The notes beneath the pieces are model-generated. The model ran no database searches. It was given only the letters and a program-made list of their open reading frames with translations, and was not told where the DNA came from. A DNA stretch of 64,000 nt from JAGSOU01 sp049974865. GTDB lineage: Bacteria > Pseudomonadota > Alphaproteobacteria > Rhodobacterales > Rhodobacteraceae. A program made the translations under genes and the position numbers. How positions within the stretch are numbered: position 1 is the stretch's first letter; every line of letters starts with the position of its first letter. The DNA lies in NCBI GenBank assembly GCA_049974865.1, contig JBNGCX010000013.1, forward strand, positions 6,727-70,726, given 5' to 3'. Below are positions 16,280 through 25,937 of this stretch, one piece after another.

Positions 16280-17815
16280 ATGTGCGGATTTGTATGCCTC
16301 TGGCAGGTCGGGAGCGAGGCGCTCGCGGGCCGGATGATTGAAAAGATCGCCCATCGCGGGCCGGACGCCGTCGAGGTGGCGCGGCTGCCGGGCGCGCCGG
16401 TGGTCATGGCACATTGCCGGCTGTCGATCATCGGCCCCTCGGACGGGCGGCAGCCCATCCACCAGACCGGCGACCTGCTGGTGGCCAATGGCGAGATCTA
16501 CAACCACGAGGACCTGCGCGCGATCCTGGGCGAAAGCGCCTTCGAGACCGCCAGCGACAGCGAGGCGATCCTGCACCTGTTCCGGTCCGGCCAGTCGCGC
16601 TGGATCAGCCGGCTCGACGGCATGTTCGCCTTTGTGCTGGCCACGCGGGAGCGCATCATCGCCGCCCGCGACCCGCTGGGGATCAAGCCGCTCTACCTCG
16701 CGCGGCTGGGCGGCGGACTGGCCTTCGCCTCTGAACTCAAGGCCTTCGACGGCGTGGAACTGGACAGCATCGAGGCGATCCCGCCCGGCACGCTTTACGA
16801 CAGCCGCGACGGCTGGCGGCAATGGTATCGCACGCCCCACGGCGCGGCCGAGCTGGAAGAGGGGCAGGACGTCGCGCGCATCGCCCACGAACTGCGGCTG
16901 GTGCTGGAGGAGGCGGTGGCGAAATGGATGGTCGCCGATGTCGAGGTAGGGTCCTTCCTGTCGGGCGGGCTGGACAGCTCGATCATCGCGGCCATCGCGC
17001 AGAAGGTGCGGCGGGATGCCGGCAAGGGGCCGCTGAAGACCTTTTCAGTGGGCACCGAAGGCTCGCCCGACCTCGCCGCCGCGCGGCGGGTGGCGGAGCA
17101 TATCGGCGCCGATCACCGCGAATACGCCTTCACCGCCCGGGACGTGGCCGACAACCTGCCGCATGTGATCTACCACCTCGAAAGCGCCGACGTGGATCTG
17201 GTGCGCAGCGCGGTGCCCACGCTCTTTGCCGCGCGTCTGGCCCGGGAGGATGTCAAGGCGGTGCTGACGGGCGAGGGGGCGGATGAGCTGTTCGCCGGAT
17301 ATGCCTATCACCACGCCTATGTCGACGACCCCCGCGCGCTGGCCGACGAGCTGACGCGCAGCCTGGGCACCATGCACAACATCAACCTGCAGCGGGTGGA
17401 CCGGGTGACCATGGCCGAGAGCCTGGAGGCGCGCACGCCCTTCCTCGACCGCGAGTTAATCGATTTCGCGCAATCGGTTCCGGCGGCGCTGAAGCTGTGC
17501 CGGACCGACCCGGAGGCGGTGGAATCCACCGGCGAGACCACCGAGAAATGGATCCTGCGCAAGGCCTGCGCCGACCTGCTGCCCGACGACCTGGTATGGC
17601 GCAAGAAGGCGCAGTTCGACGAGGGCTCGGGGACGGTCGACGCGCTGGACGAGGCGCTGCGGCGCCTGACCGGCAGCACCGGCGAGGTCAGCCGCGCGGA
17701 AGAGGCCGCGCTGTATGAGCGTATCCTGCGGGAGCAGTTCGAGAATGCCGACCGCATCCTCGAAAACGCGGGCCGGTGGACGGCGGATCGCGTGGCGCCG
17801 GACAGCACGGGCTGA
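16280..17815 (+). CDS. asnB: Asparagine synthase (glutamine-hydrolysing)
   Basis: 511 residues. An N-terminal class II glutaminase domain with Cys2 as nucleophile (MCGFVCLWQ), HRGPDA and ANGEIYNHEDLR is followed by the synthetase domain with the PP-loop SFLSGGLDSSIIA (about residues 229-241) and LTGEGADELFAGY. It makes asparagine from aspartate, glutamine and ATP; AsnB homologues can also amidate other substrates. It is alone on its strand, convergent with trpA. Confidence 0.92.
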   Translation: MCGFVCLWQVGSEALAGRMIEKIAHRGPDAVEVARLPGAPVVMAHCRLSIIGPSDGRQPIHQTGDLLVANGEIYNHEDLRAILGESAFETASDSEAILHLFRSGQSRWISRLDGMFAFVLATRERIIAARDPLGIKPLYLARLGGGLAFASELKAFDGVELDSIEAIPPGTLYDSRDGWRQWYRTPHGAAELEEGQDVARIAHELRLVLEEAVAKWMVADVEVGSFLSGGLDSSIIAAIAQKVRRDAGKGPLKTFSVGTEGSPDLAAARRVAEHIGADHREYAFTARDVADNLPHVIYHLESADVDLVRSAVPTLFAARLAREDVKAVLTGEGADELFAGYAYHHAYVDDPRALADELTRSLGTMHNINLQRVDRVTMAESLEARTPFLDRELIDFAQSVPAALKLCRTDPEAVESTGETTEKWILRKACADLLPDDLVWRKKAQFDEGSGTVDALDEALRRLTGSTGEVSRAEEAALYERILREQFENADRILENAGRWTADRVAPDSTG

Positions 17816-17922
17816 GCGGCCGGTATCGGTGACCGGGCCTCCGGAGGGGAACACCGCGACCACGTCCTGCTGCTGCGGCCCGAATTGTGTTCAACCGGTT
17901 CTTGGCTGCGGCTTCAGAGAGG

Positions 17923-17981
17923 GGGCAGCGGGCGCCCTTGGTGGGCGCTGCCCGGCGTCGACGCCGGGCGGATCAATCCGC
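17923..17981. terminator. Three consecutive hairpins between asnB and trpA
   Basis: GGGCAGCG/CGCTGCCC (17923-17953), an 18-bp perfect palindrome CCCGGCGTCGACGCCGGG (17951-17968) and GCGGAT-CA-ATCCGC (17968-17981) follow one another. They lie between convergent genes and may act as a bidirectional terminator or a REP-like element. The rest of the 238-base gap shows nothing else. Confidence 0.5.
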
Positions 17982-18053
17982 CGAACTGAGCCCTAAATCA
18001 CCTGCCGCTTTGCCTCACCCGGCGCCGAAGGCCTCGGCCCGCCCTGCCGCGGA

Positions 18054-18845
18054 TCAGGCGCTGTGTGCGCCGTCGGCCAGGCCTTTCACGTAGTCCAGGA
18101 TCTCGGCCACCGGGCGCTTTTCCTCGATTTGCTTGACGATGGCCGAGCCGACCACCGCGCCGTCGGCCACGGCGGCAATGTCGCGGGCGTTGTCGGGCGT
18201 CTTGATGCCGAAGCCGACGATGACCGGCAGGTCGGTCTTGGCCTTGATCCGCGCCACCTCGGGGCCGACGTCGCCCGCCTGCGCTTCGGCCGCGCCGGTG
18301 ATCCCGGTGATCGAGACGTAATAGACGAAGCCCGAGGTGTTCTGCAGAACCTTCGGCAGGCGCTTGTCGTCGGTGGTCGGGGTGGCGAGGCGGATGAAGT
18401 TCAACCCGGCCTTCTGCGCCGGGATGCACAGCTCTTCGTCCTCTTCCGGGGGCAGGTCGACCACGATCAGCCCATCCACGCCCGCCGCCTTGGCATCGGC
18501 GAGGAACCTGTCCACGCCGCGGTTATAGATCGGGTTGTAATAGCCCATCATCACGATCGGCGTCTCGTCGTCGCCCTTGCGGAACTCGGCCGCCATGTCC
18601 AGCGTCTTCTGCAGGGTCTGGCCCGCCTCCAGCGCGCGCTGCCCGGCCAGCTGGATGGTGGGCCCGTCGGCCATCGGGTCGGTAAAGGGAATGCCCAGCT
18701 CGATGATGTCCACGCCCGCGCCCGGCAGGCCCTTCACGATCTCCAGCGAGGTGTCGTAATCGGGATCGCCGGCCATGACGTAGGAAACGAAGGCCTTCTT
18801 GCCCTCGGCTTTCAGGGCGGCGAATTTGCGGTCGATGCGGGTCAT
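18054..18845 (-). CDS. trpA: Tryptophan synthase alpha chain
   Basis: 263 residues. It cleaves indole-3-glycerol phosphate to give indole for TrpB. The catalytic residues lie in VDIIELGIPFTDPMADGPTI (Glu and Asp); the phosphate-binding VGFGIKTPDNAR and GAVVGSAIVK are intact. It is divergent from ychF with about 120 bases between. It is separated from trpF-trpB, as in many Rhodobacteraceae. Confidence 0.97.
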   Translation of the reverse strand: MTRIDRKFAALKAEGKKAFVSYVMAGDPDYDTSLEIVKGLPGAGVDIIELGIPFTDPMADGPTIQLAGQRALEAGQTLQKTLDMAAEFRKGDDETPIVMMGYYNPIYNRGVDRFLADAKAAGVDGLIVVDLPPEEDEELCIPAQKAGLNFIRLATPTTDDKRLPKVLQNTSGFVYYVSITGITGAAEAQAGDVGPEVARIKAKTDLPVIVGFGIKTPDNARDIAAVADGAVVGSAIVKQIEEKRPVAEILDYVKGLADGAHSA

Positions 18846-18968
18846 GGGCGTCCTCTGGTCTGGTTCCCAGCGGTTTGCGGCATCGCGCCCCGAAAATCAA
18901 TGCCCCGCTTGACCTCACCGCCCCCCAGCCCCTACATGCGCCCGACCCTTTCACAGGAGAGACAGGCG

Positions 18969-20066
18969 ATGGGCTTCAAAACCGGGATCGTGGGGCTGCC
19001 GAATGTCGGCAAGTCGACGCTGTTCAACGCGCTGACCAGGACGGCCGCCGCGCAGGCCGCCAACTTCCCCTTTTGCACGATCGAGCCCAATGTGGGCGAG
19101 GTCGCGGTGCCCGACACCCGCCTCGACAAGCTGGCCGAGATCGCCGGGTCGAAGGCGATCATCCCCGCCCGCATGACCTTCGTCGACATCGCCGGGCTGG
19201 TGAAGGGCGCGTCCAAGGGCGAGGGGCTGGGCAACCAGTTCCTGGCGAATATCCGCGAATGCGACGCCATCGCGCATGTGCTGCGCTGCTTCGAGGATGA
19301 CGACGTGACCCATGTCGAGGGCCGCGTGAACCCGGTCGAGGATGCGGCCACCATCGAGACCGAACTGATGATCTCGGACATGGAATCGATCGAGAAGCGG
19401 CTGCAAAACATCGTGCGCAAGGTCCGCGGCGGCGACAAGGAGGCGGTCCAGCAGGAGCGCCTGCTGAAGGCCGCGCTGGCCATGCTGGAGGATGGCAAGC
19501 CCGCCCGCATGGTCGAGGTGGACGACGAGGACCGCAAGGCCTGGGACATGCTGCAACTGCTGACCACCAAGCCGATCCTCTATGTTTGCAACGTTTCCGA
19601 GGACGAGGCCGCGACCGGCAACGAGCATTCCCGCGCGGTCGAGAAGATGGCCGCCGAGCAGGGCGCGGCCGCGGTGGTGATCTCGGCCAAGATCGAGGAG
19701 GAGATCAGCCAGCTGGAGCCCGAGGAGGCCGAGGTCTTCCTGGAGGAGCTGGGGCTGAAGGAGGCCGGTCTCGACCGCATGATCCGCGCGGGCTATGAAC
19801 TGCTGGGCCTGCAGACCTATTTCACCGTCGGCCCGAAGGAGGCCCGCGCCTGGACGATCCGCAAGGGCACGCTGGCGCCGCAGGCGGCGGGCGTGATCCA
19901 CGGCGATTTCGAGCGCGGCTTCATCCGCGCCGAAACCATTTCCTACGAGGATTACCTGGCCTGTGGCGGCGAACAGGGCGCCAAGGACGCGGGCAAGATG
20001 CGCGCCGAGGGCAAGGCCTACGAGGTAAAGGACGGCGACGTCCTGCATTTCCTCTTCAACGCCTGA
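18969..20066 (+). CDS. ychF: Redox-regulated ATPase/GTPase YchF
   Basis: 365 residues, normal for YchF/OLA1, an Obg-related P-loop protein that prefers ATP and associates with ribosomes. GIVGLPNVGKSTLFNALT is the P-loop, FVDIAGLVKGASKGEGLGN switch II, and the C-terminal TGS-type domain (FTVGPKEARAWTIRKG, GFIRAETISYEDY) is present. The ATG at 18969 follows CACAGGAGAGACAGGCG. Confidence 0.97.
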   Translation: MGFKTGIVGLPNVGKSTLFNALTRTAAAQAANFPFCTIEPNVGEVAVPDTRLDKLAEIAGSKAIIPARMTFVDIAGLVKGASKGEGLGNQFLANIRECDAIAHVLRCFEDDDVTHVEGRVNPVEDAATIETELMISDMESIEKRLQNIVRKVRGGDKEAVQQERLLKAALAMLEDGKPARMVEVDDEDRKAWDMLQLLTTKPILYVCNVSEDEAATGNEHSRAVEKMAAEQGAAAVVISAKIEEEISQLEPEEAEVFLEELGLKEAGLDRMIRAGYELLGLQTYFTVGPKEARAWTIRKGTLAPQAAGVIHGDFERGFIRAETISYEDYLACGGEQGAKDAGKMRAEGKAYEVKDGDVLHFLFNA

Positions 20067-20234
20067 TCCTTTCGGGGCCGTCTGTCCGGGGCATTGGGGC
20101 CCTGCGCGCGGGGCGTGCATGGCCTTTTCGTTGTTCGCACCGGGTGCCTGGCCCGACCGAGACGCTGCATCTTGCGGCACGAAGGGGCTAGGCGGCGCGC
20201 AGGCTGTCGCCTAAACATATTCGCGAGACGCAAT

Positions 20235-21554
20235 ATGGGGTTTTCCATGTCGATTTTGACCAAAGCGGTTTTCCGGGCCGTCGCCTTCGCGGCGCCGGTC
20301 GCGCTCGGCGCGCTGACCGTGGCCTATTCCGACGAATTGAAGCAGCCGCCCGCCGGCAAAGAGCGCCAGCAGCCGCCCACGCCCGTGCGCGTGCTGACCA
20401 TGGCGCCGGTCGAGATGGTCCCGCGCATCACCGGCTACGGCACCGTGACGCCCGCGCGCGAGTGGCGCGCGGTGGCGCGGGTCGAGGGCGAGGTGATCGA
20501 GACCTCGCCGCAACTCGCCAATGGCGAGATCGTGGCCGGGGGCACCCCGCTGCTGCGCCTCGACGACACAGACCTGCGGCTGTCGTTGGCCCAGCTCGAC
20601 GCGCAGATCGCGGCGCTGGCGGTCAAGGACGATACCCTCACCGCCAGCCGCGAGATCGCCCGCTCCGACCTGGCCCTCGCCATGGGCGAACTGGCCCGCC
20701 AGCAGGAACTGGCCGATCAGGGAGTCGCCACCCAGACCAGGCTGGACACCGCGCGCCGTGCCGAACTGGCCGCGCGCGCCAAGGTGACCGAGATCGAGAA
20801 CCAGCTTGCGCTGAACGCAGCCGAGCGCGAGGTGCTCAGGGCGCAGCGCGCCACTGCCGCGCGGGGAATTGAATTCACCACCATCACCGCGCCCTACGAC
20901 ATGCGCATCGGCTCCGTCGATGCCGAGACCGGGCAGGTCGTGAACCGCGGCCAGACCCTGTTCACCGCCGAGGGGATCGAGGCCGCCGAGATCGCGGCGC
21001 AGTTCTCCATGGGCCAGGTCGGGCCGCTGGTGCGCGCGCTGGGCGAGGGGGGCACGGTGCTCGACCTCAAGGCCCGGGTGCGGCTGCCCGCGCCGGGCCA
21101 TTCGGTGACCTGGGAGGCCGAGGTCGACCGCGTGGGCGAGGCGATCGACGCCCGCACGCAAAGCACCTCCATCGTGGTGCGCGTCGACCAGCCGGTGGCG
21201 CAGGCGCAGGCCGGGCAGCGCCCGCCGCTGCGGCGCAACATGTTCGTCGAGGTCATCCTCAGCGCGCCCAAACGCCCCGTGCTGGCCGCGCCGCTGGACG
21301 CGGTGCGCGGCGGCAGGGCGCTGGTGGTCAGCGCCGAGGGCACGCTTGAGCGGCGCGAGGTGTCCGTGGGCTACACCATCGGCGATATCGCCGTGGTGAC
21401 CGAGGGGCTGGCCGAGGGCGACAAGCTGGTGGTCACCGACCCGGCCATCGCGGTCCCGGGGATGAAGGTCAAGCCGGTCGAGGACAAGGCGGTCAAGGCG
21501 CAGATCGCGGCCGCCGCCGGCGGCCAAGGCCAGGGCAAGGGGCAGGGCAAATGA
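20235..21554 (+). CDS. RND efflux periplasmic adaptor (membrane fusion protein)
   Basis: 439 residues from the ATG at 20235; the ATG at 20247 has a better-placed GGGG and is an equally good start. One N-terminal membrane anchor is followed by lipoyl/barrel-sandwich halves (VRVLTMAPVEMVPRITGYGT ... TAPYDMRIGS), an alpha-hairpin (about residues 115-205) and a beta-barrel. The tail is Gly/Gln/Lys-rich. It overlaps the pump gene by four bases. The pair forms a HAE-1-type exporter of unknown substrate; no outer-membrane channel gene is adjacent. Confidence 0.92.
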   Translation: MGFSMSILTKAVFRAVAFAAPVALGALTVAYSDELKQPPAGKERQQPPTPVRVLTMAPVEMVPRITGYGTVTPAREWRAVARVEGEVIETSPQLANGEIVAGGTPLLRLDDTDLRLSLAQLDAQIAALAVKDDTLTASREIARSDLALAMGELARQQELADQGVATQTRLDTARRAELAARAKVTEIENQLALNAAEREVLRAQRATAARGIEFTTITAPYDMRIGSVDAETGQVVNRGQTLFTAEGIEAAEIAAQFSMGQVGPLVRALGEGGTVLDLKARVRLPAPGHSVTWEAEVDRVGEAIDARTQSTSIVVRVDQPVAQAQAGQRPPLRRNMFVEVILSAPKRPVLAAPLDAVRGGRALVVSAEGTLERREVSVGYTIGDIAVVTEGLAEGDKLVVTDPAIAVPGMKVKPVEDKAVKAQIAAAAGGQGQGKGQGK

Positions 21555-24500
21555 TCCGTCTCTTTGCCGTTCACCCGACGGCGGCGAATATCCTGATGCT
21601 GGCGCTGATCGCGCTGGGGATCGCCGCCTTGCCCACCCTCCAGCGCGACACATTCCCGCTGGTGCCGCCCTCGGATGTCGAGGTGCGCATCGCCTATCCA
21701 GGCGCCGCGCCCGCCGAGGTCGAGACCGGCATCTGCCAGGTCGCCGAGGACCCGCTGCGCGCCGTCGACAACCTGGCCGAGCTGAGCTGCCTTGCCCGCG
21801 ACAACACCGCCGTGATCACCGCCGAGATCGTCGAGGGCGCGGACATGACCCGCTTTCACAACGACATCAAGGCCGCCGTCGACGGCATCAGCCGCTTCCC
21901 CGACAAGGCCGAGGACCCGGTGACGCGCGTGGTCGAGCGCGTGGCATCGGTCGCGTCGGTCGCCGTCACCGGCCCGGACGACCCCTTGGTCCTGCTGGCC
22001 TATGCCGACGACCTGGCCGAGCGGCTGAAGGCCGATCCCGGAATCTCGCAGGTGGATATCTCGGGCTTCTCCGGCCGGGAAATCGCCATCGAGTTCGACG
22101 CCGCGGCGCTGCGGCGCTTCGACCTCTCCATCGCCGATATCGCCACGGTCCTGTCCCGCAACAGCCTGGACATGCCCGCCGGCACGCTGGAGGGCCGGCA
22201 GGCCGAGGCGGCGATCCGCTTCCTGGGTGAGCGGCGCAGCGTGGGCGAATTGGCCGATATCCTGCTCAGCGGCACGGCCGCGGGGGGCGAGGTGCGGCTG
22301 GGCGACGTGGCCGACATCTCGCTGGGCTTCAGCGACCCGGCGCAGGCGGCCTATTACAACGGCCAGCGCGCCGCCATCGTGCAGGTCAGCAAGACCGCCA
22401 CGCAGGACGCGCTGAAGGTCAAGGCGGCGCTGGACCGCCAACTCGAACGCGCCCGGGCCGAGGCACCGGGGAATATCGAGTTGGCGATCTCTCAGGATTC
22501 CACCTCCAACATCCGCGACCGGCTGCGCATCATCGCCGAGAACGGCGTGCAGGGCCTGATCCTGGTGCTGGTGGTGATGTGGCTGTTCTTCGGCTTCCGC
22601 TTCTCCTTCTGGGTGGCGATGGGGCTGCCGGTGTCCTTCCTGGGCACGATCTTCGCCATGCAGCTGTTCGGGCTGACCATCAACATGATGACCATGGTGG
22701 CGCTGCTGGTCGCCATCGGCCTGCTGATGGACGATGCCATCGTGATTTCGGAAAACATCGTGCGCCGCCGGCAGGCGGGCGAAAGCGCCGTCGAGGCCGC
22801 GGTCAACGGCGTCAGCCAGGTGGGGCCCGGGGTGATCGCGTCCTTCCTGACCACGGTGATGATCGTGGGGCCGCTGGGCTACATGGCGGGCAACATCGGG
22901 GCGGTGCTGAAATACATCCCCATCGTGCTGGTGATCACCCTGATCGTCAGCCTGGTCGAGGCCTTCCTGATCCTGCCCAACCACATGCACCATTCGCTGA
23001 AGGGCGACCTCAGCCCCGGACGGATCGGCCGGGCGGTCAACGGTGCCTTCGACGGGCTGCGCGACCGGGTCGTGGTGCCGCTATCGGGGCTCAGCCTGCG
23101 GTATCGCTATTTCACGCTGGGGCTGGCGGGGTTCCTGCTGCTGTTCTCGGCTGCGCCCTACACGGGCGGATTCATCAAGTACCAGAGCTTCCCCCAGCTC
23201 GAGAGCGACACGGTCGAGGCGCGGCTCTTGCTGGTGCAGGGCTCACCGCTGGAACGGACAGAGCAACGCGTGGCCAAGGCGGTGAAGGCGCTGGAGCAGA
23301 TGAACGCGGAATGGACGCCGGATCAGCCCGGCGGCCAGCCGCTGGTGCAGAGCTACACCATCACCTACAGCGCCAATGCCGACACGCCCGAGACCGGCCC
23401 GCACATGGCCACCGTCAGCGCCAAGCTGCTGCCCGCCGGCGTGCGCGTGACCGAGGTCACCGATATCGTCGACCGCTGGCGCAAACTGACCGGCCCGATG
23501 CCCGACATGGCCGCCATGCGCTTCACCGACAAGGAGCGCGGGGCCGGGGGCAAGCCGATCGACATCCGGCTGCAGGGCAACGACCTGGACGCGCTGCGCG
23601 CGACGGCCAAGGAGATGCGCAAGTTCTTCCGCGATTTCGAGGGTGTGCGCGACGTGACCTTCGATCTGCAGCCGGGCCGGGCGGAATACGTCATCACCCT
23701 GCGCCCGGCGGCGGCCGCGGCGCTGGGCGTGAATGCGCAATCGATCGCCACGCAGCTGCGCGCGGGCTTCCGCGGGGATACGCCGCTGGAGGTGCAGGAC
23801 GGGCTGGGCAGCCTCGACATCGTGGCGCGGCTGGCCGCGGGCGACCGGATGACGCTGTCGGATATCCTCGATCTGCGGATCACCGGCCCGGACGGCGCGC
23901 TGGTGCCGCTCTCGGCGGTGGCCGACGTAAAACAGGGGCGCGGCTATGCCAGCATCAACCGCGTCAACGGCCAGCGCACGGTGACCGTGCAGGGCTCGAT
24001 CAACCCCGCCGTGGCCAACGCGCGCGAGCTGATGGCCGCGCTCAAGGCCGACTACCTGCCGGCCCTGGCCGAGAAGCGCCCCGGCGTCAGGGTCACCATC
24101 ATGGGCGAGGCCGAGGACACCGCCACCACCGGCGCCTCGCTGAGCCGCAACATGGCGATCGGGCTGATCGGGGTCTACCTGATCCTGTCCTTCCAGTTCC
24201 GCAGCTTCCTGCAGCCGGTCGTGGTGATCGCGGCGATCCCGCTGGGCGTGGTGGGCGTCGTCTGGGGGCACATGGCGCTGGGCCTGCAGATCTCGCTGCC
24301 CAGCCTCGTGGGGCTGGCCACGCTGGCGGGCGTGGTGGTGAACGACTCGATCCTTCTGGTGGCCTTCATGAAGGAGCGTTTCGCCGAGGGCGCCGACCTG
24401 GTCGAGGCGGCGCAGAACGCGGTGCGCGACCGGTTCCGGGCGATCTTCCTGACCTCGCTGACCACGGTCGTGGGGCTCGGGCCGCTGCTGTTCGAGCAAA

Positions 24501-24649
24501 GCACCCAGGCCCAGTTCCTGCGCCCGATCGTGGCCAGCCTGGCCTTCGGGTTGACCGGGGCCACGCTGCTGGCCCTGTTCGTCACGCCCGCGATGTTCGT
24601 CGTGCTGCACGACCTGCGGCTGGTCCGCCGGGAGGGGCCCGAAGAATGA
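21551..24649 (+). CDS. RND efflux transporter permease
   Basis: 1,032 residues, standard RND length with 12 helices and two large periplasmic loops. The fourth-helix segment VALLVAIGLLMDDAIVISEN carries the proton-relay acidic residues, and the second-half counterpart LATLAGVVVNDSILLVAFM is present. It exports small molecules by proton antiport together with the adaptor upstream. The family resembles the AcrB/MMPL-like pumps of uncertain substrate found in alphaproteobacteria. Confidence 0.95.
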   Translation: MIRLFAVHPTAANILMLALIALGIAALPTLQRDTFPLVPPSDVEVRIAYPGAAPAEVETGICQVAEDPLRAVDNLAELSCLARDNTAVITAEIVEGADMTRFHNDIKAAVDGISRFPDKAEDPVTRVVERVASVASVAVTGPDDPLVLLAYADDLAERLKADPGISQVDISGFSGREIAIEFDAAALRRFDLSIADIATVLSRNSLDMPAGTLEGRQAEAAIRFLGERRSVGELADILLSGTAAGGEVRLGDVADISLGFSDPAQAAYYNGQRAAIVQVSKTATQDALKVKAALDRQLERARAEAPGNIELAISQDSTSNIRDRLRIIAENGVQGLILVLVVMWLFFGFRFSFWVAMGLPVSFLGTIFAMQLFGLTINMMTMVALLVAIGLLMDDAIVISENIVRRRQAGESAVEAAVNGVSQVGPGVIASFLTTVMIVGPLGYMAGNIGAVLKYIPIVLVITLIVSLVEAFLILPNHMHHSLKGDLSPGRIGRAVNGAFDGLRDRVVVPLSGLSLRYRYFTLGLAGFLLLFSAAPYTGGFIKYQSFPQLESDTVEARLLLVQGSPLERTEQRVAKAVKALEQMNAEWTPDQPGGQPLVQSYTITYSANADTPETGPHMATVSAKLLPAGVRVTEVTDIVDRWRKLTGPMPDMAAMRFTDKERGAGGKPIDIRLQGNDLDALRATAKEMRKFFRDFEGVRDVTFDLQPGRAEYVITLRPAAAAALGVNAQSIATQLRAGFRGDTPLEVQDGLGSLDIVARLAAGDRMTLSDILDLRITGPDGALVPLSAVADVKQGRGYASINRVNGQRTVTVQGSINPAVANARELMAALKADYLPALAEKRPGVRVTIMGEAEDTATTGASLSRNMAIGLIGVYLILSFQFRSFLQPVVVIAAIPLGVVGVVWGHMALGLQISLPSLVGLATLAGVVVNDSILLVAFMKERFAEGADLVEAAQNAVRDRFRAIFLTSLTTVVGLGPLLFEQSTQAQFLRPIVASLAFGLTGATLLALFVTPAMFVVLHDLRLVRREGPEE

Positions 24650-24743
24650 CGCTTTCCGGTGCCCGGCGCAGGCGGCATCCGCGCCGGCGGGAGAGGGTGC
24701 GCACCCCGTCCCGCGTCCTTTGCCGGGGCGGCGCATCGGGGCC

Positions 24744-24775
24744 GTTGTCCGCCGCCCTGTCCGGGGGCGGACAAC
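24744..24775 (+). terminator. Hairpin after the RND operon
   Basis: GTTGTCCGCC (24744-24753) pairs perfectly with GGCGGACAAC (24766-24775). No T run follows, so the termination role is only likely from its position in the 246-base gap before the cytochrome gene. Confidence 0.45.
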
Positions 24776-24895
24776 CCCGCGGCGCCCCATAACGCGGCCG
24801 GTGCGACATGGGCGCGAAACTGTGTTAAGCTGACCCGGCGTAACGAAAAATGCGCGATTTCGAAAAGCACAGTTCGCGACCGGAGGTCATTACCG

Positions 24896-25327
24896 ATGAA
24901 ACCCTTCTACTCCGCCGTCATGGCGGCAAGCATTTGCACATTTGTCTCTGTCGGAGGCGCCCATGCCGAGGGCATGACGCTGGGAGAGTTCGAGTACAGG
25001 AACAGTTGCGCCGCCTGCCATGGCGCCGAGGCGTCCGGCGACGGGCCGCTTGCATCGTTTTTCGAGGCCGGGACCCTGCCGAACCTCACGCTGCTGCAGA
25101 AGAACAATGGCGGGGTGTTCCCGGTGTCGCGGGTCTACGCGATGATCGAGGGCACGGCCGATGTGCGGGCCCATGGCGGCCGCGACATGCCGGTTTGGGG
25201 AGAGCGTTACCGCGCACGGGTCGATCCGTCCCTCGATCCCGATTTCGGGCCGCAGGACCCCGAGGCCTATACGACCTATCGCATTCTCGCCCTGATCGAA
25301 TATCTTTCGACGCTGCAGGCGGAGTAG
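24896..25327 (+). CDS. Periplasmic c-type cytochrome
   Basis: 143 residues. A signal peptide (MKPFYSAVMAASICTF, ending GGAHA) precedes one haem site CAACH (about residues 39-43). The likely axial Met is in GGRDMPVWGERYR (about residue 100). The layout is a class I monohaem cytochrome c. A Shine-Dalgarno CCGGAGG lies at 24880-24886. Partner unknown; it is a stand-alone gene. Confidence 0.9.
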   Translation: MKPFYSAVMAASICTFVSVGGAHAEGMTLGEFEYRNSCAACHGAEASGDGPLASFFEAGTLPNLTLLQKNNGGVFPVSRVYAMIEGTADVRAHGGRDMPVWGERYRARVDPSLDPDFGPQDPEAYTTYRILALIEYLSTLQAE

Positions 25328-25362
25328 GCTGCGGCCCCCCCGCGCCGCCGCCCCGCCCGGGC

Positions 25363-25842
25363 TCAGCCCGCGGCGGGGTAGGTGTGGATTTGCTTGACGA
25401 TCCCGTAGGCGAAGCTGGTGACGATGGAGGCGATGCCGGGAATGGCATGCAGCCTTTGCCGCACGAAACGCTCGTAGCTGTCGAGATCGCTGGCCACCAC
25501 GCGCAGCAGGTAATCGGCGTCGCCTCCCGACATCAGGTAGCAGTCCAGGATCTCGTCGAGGGCGCCCACCCGCCGCTCGAAGAACTGCACCGCCTCCTCG
25601 TTGTGATGCTCCAGCCGGATGCGGATGAAGGCGGTCAGCGGCAGGCCATAGGCCTTCTGGTCCACCAATGCCGTGTAGCCGGTGATGAGCCCACGCTCCT
25701 CCAGCAGGCGAACCCGCCGCAGGCAGGGCGAAGGCGACAGGTTCACCCGTTCGGACAGTTCCTGGTTGGTGAGGCGACCGTTTTCCTGAAGGGCGCGGAG
25801 AATCTGGCGATCCTTGGGATCGAGCATATCTGTCATTGGCAT
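25363..25842 (-). CDS. mdeR: Lrp/AsnC family regulator, probable regulator of the methionine gamma-lyase operon
   Basis: 159 residues. The helix-turn-helix (LDPKDRQILRALQENGRLTN, then ERVNLSPSPCLRRVRLLEE) is followed by the RAM effector domain. It is divergent from a methionine gamma-lyase gene with 95 bases between. In Pseudomonas putida an Lrp-type MdeR is paired with mdeA and mdeB in the same way; the symbol is given by that analogy. A start at 25836 (MTDMLD) is also possible. Confidence 0.85.
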   Translation of the reverse strand: MPMTDMLDPKDRQILRALQENGRLTNQELSERVNLSPSPCLRRVRLLEERGLITGYTALVDQKAYGLPLTAFIRIRLEHHNEEAVQFFERRVGALDEILDCYLMSGGDADYLLRVVASDLDSYERFVRQRLHAIPGIASIVTSFAYGIVKQIHTYPAAG

Positions 25843-25866
25843 ATCCTGCTAAACGATGCGCCAAAA

Positions 25867-25893
25867 GTGGCATAATTAGGCGAATGTTGCCAC
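25867..25893. promoter_or_regulatory. Inverted repeat between the Lrp gene and megL
   Basis: GTGGCA (25867-25872) and TGCCAC (25888-25893) form a perfect 6-bp inverted repeat with a 15-base AT-rich spacer in the divergent intergenic region, a spacing suited to Lrp-type binding. A CATAAT -10-like element lies at 25871-25876. Confidence 0.45.
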
Positions 25894-25937
25894 GTCAAAA
25901 GCATTACGCTTCCCGCGAACACCAACAGGAGCACATC

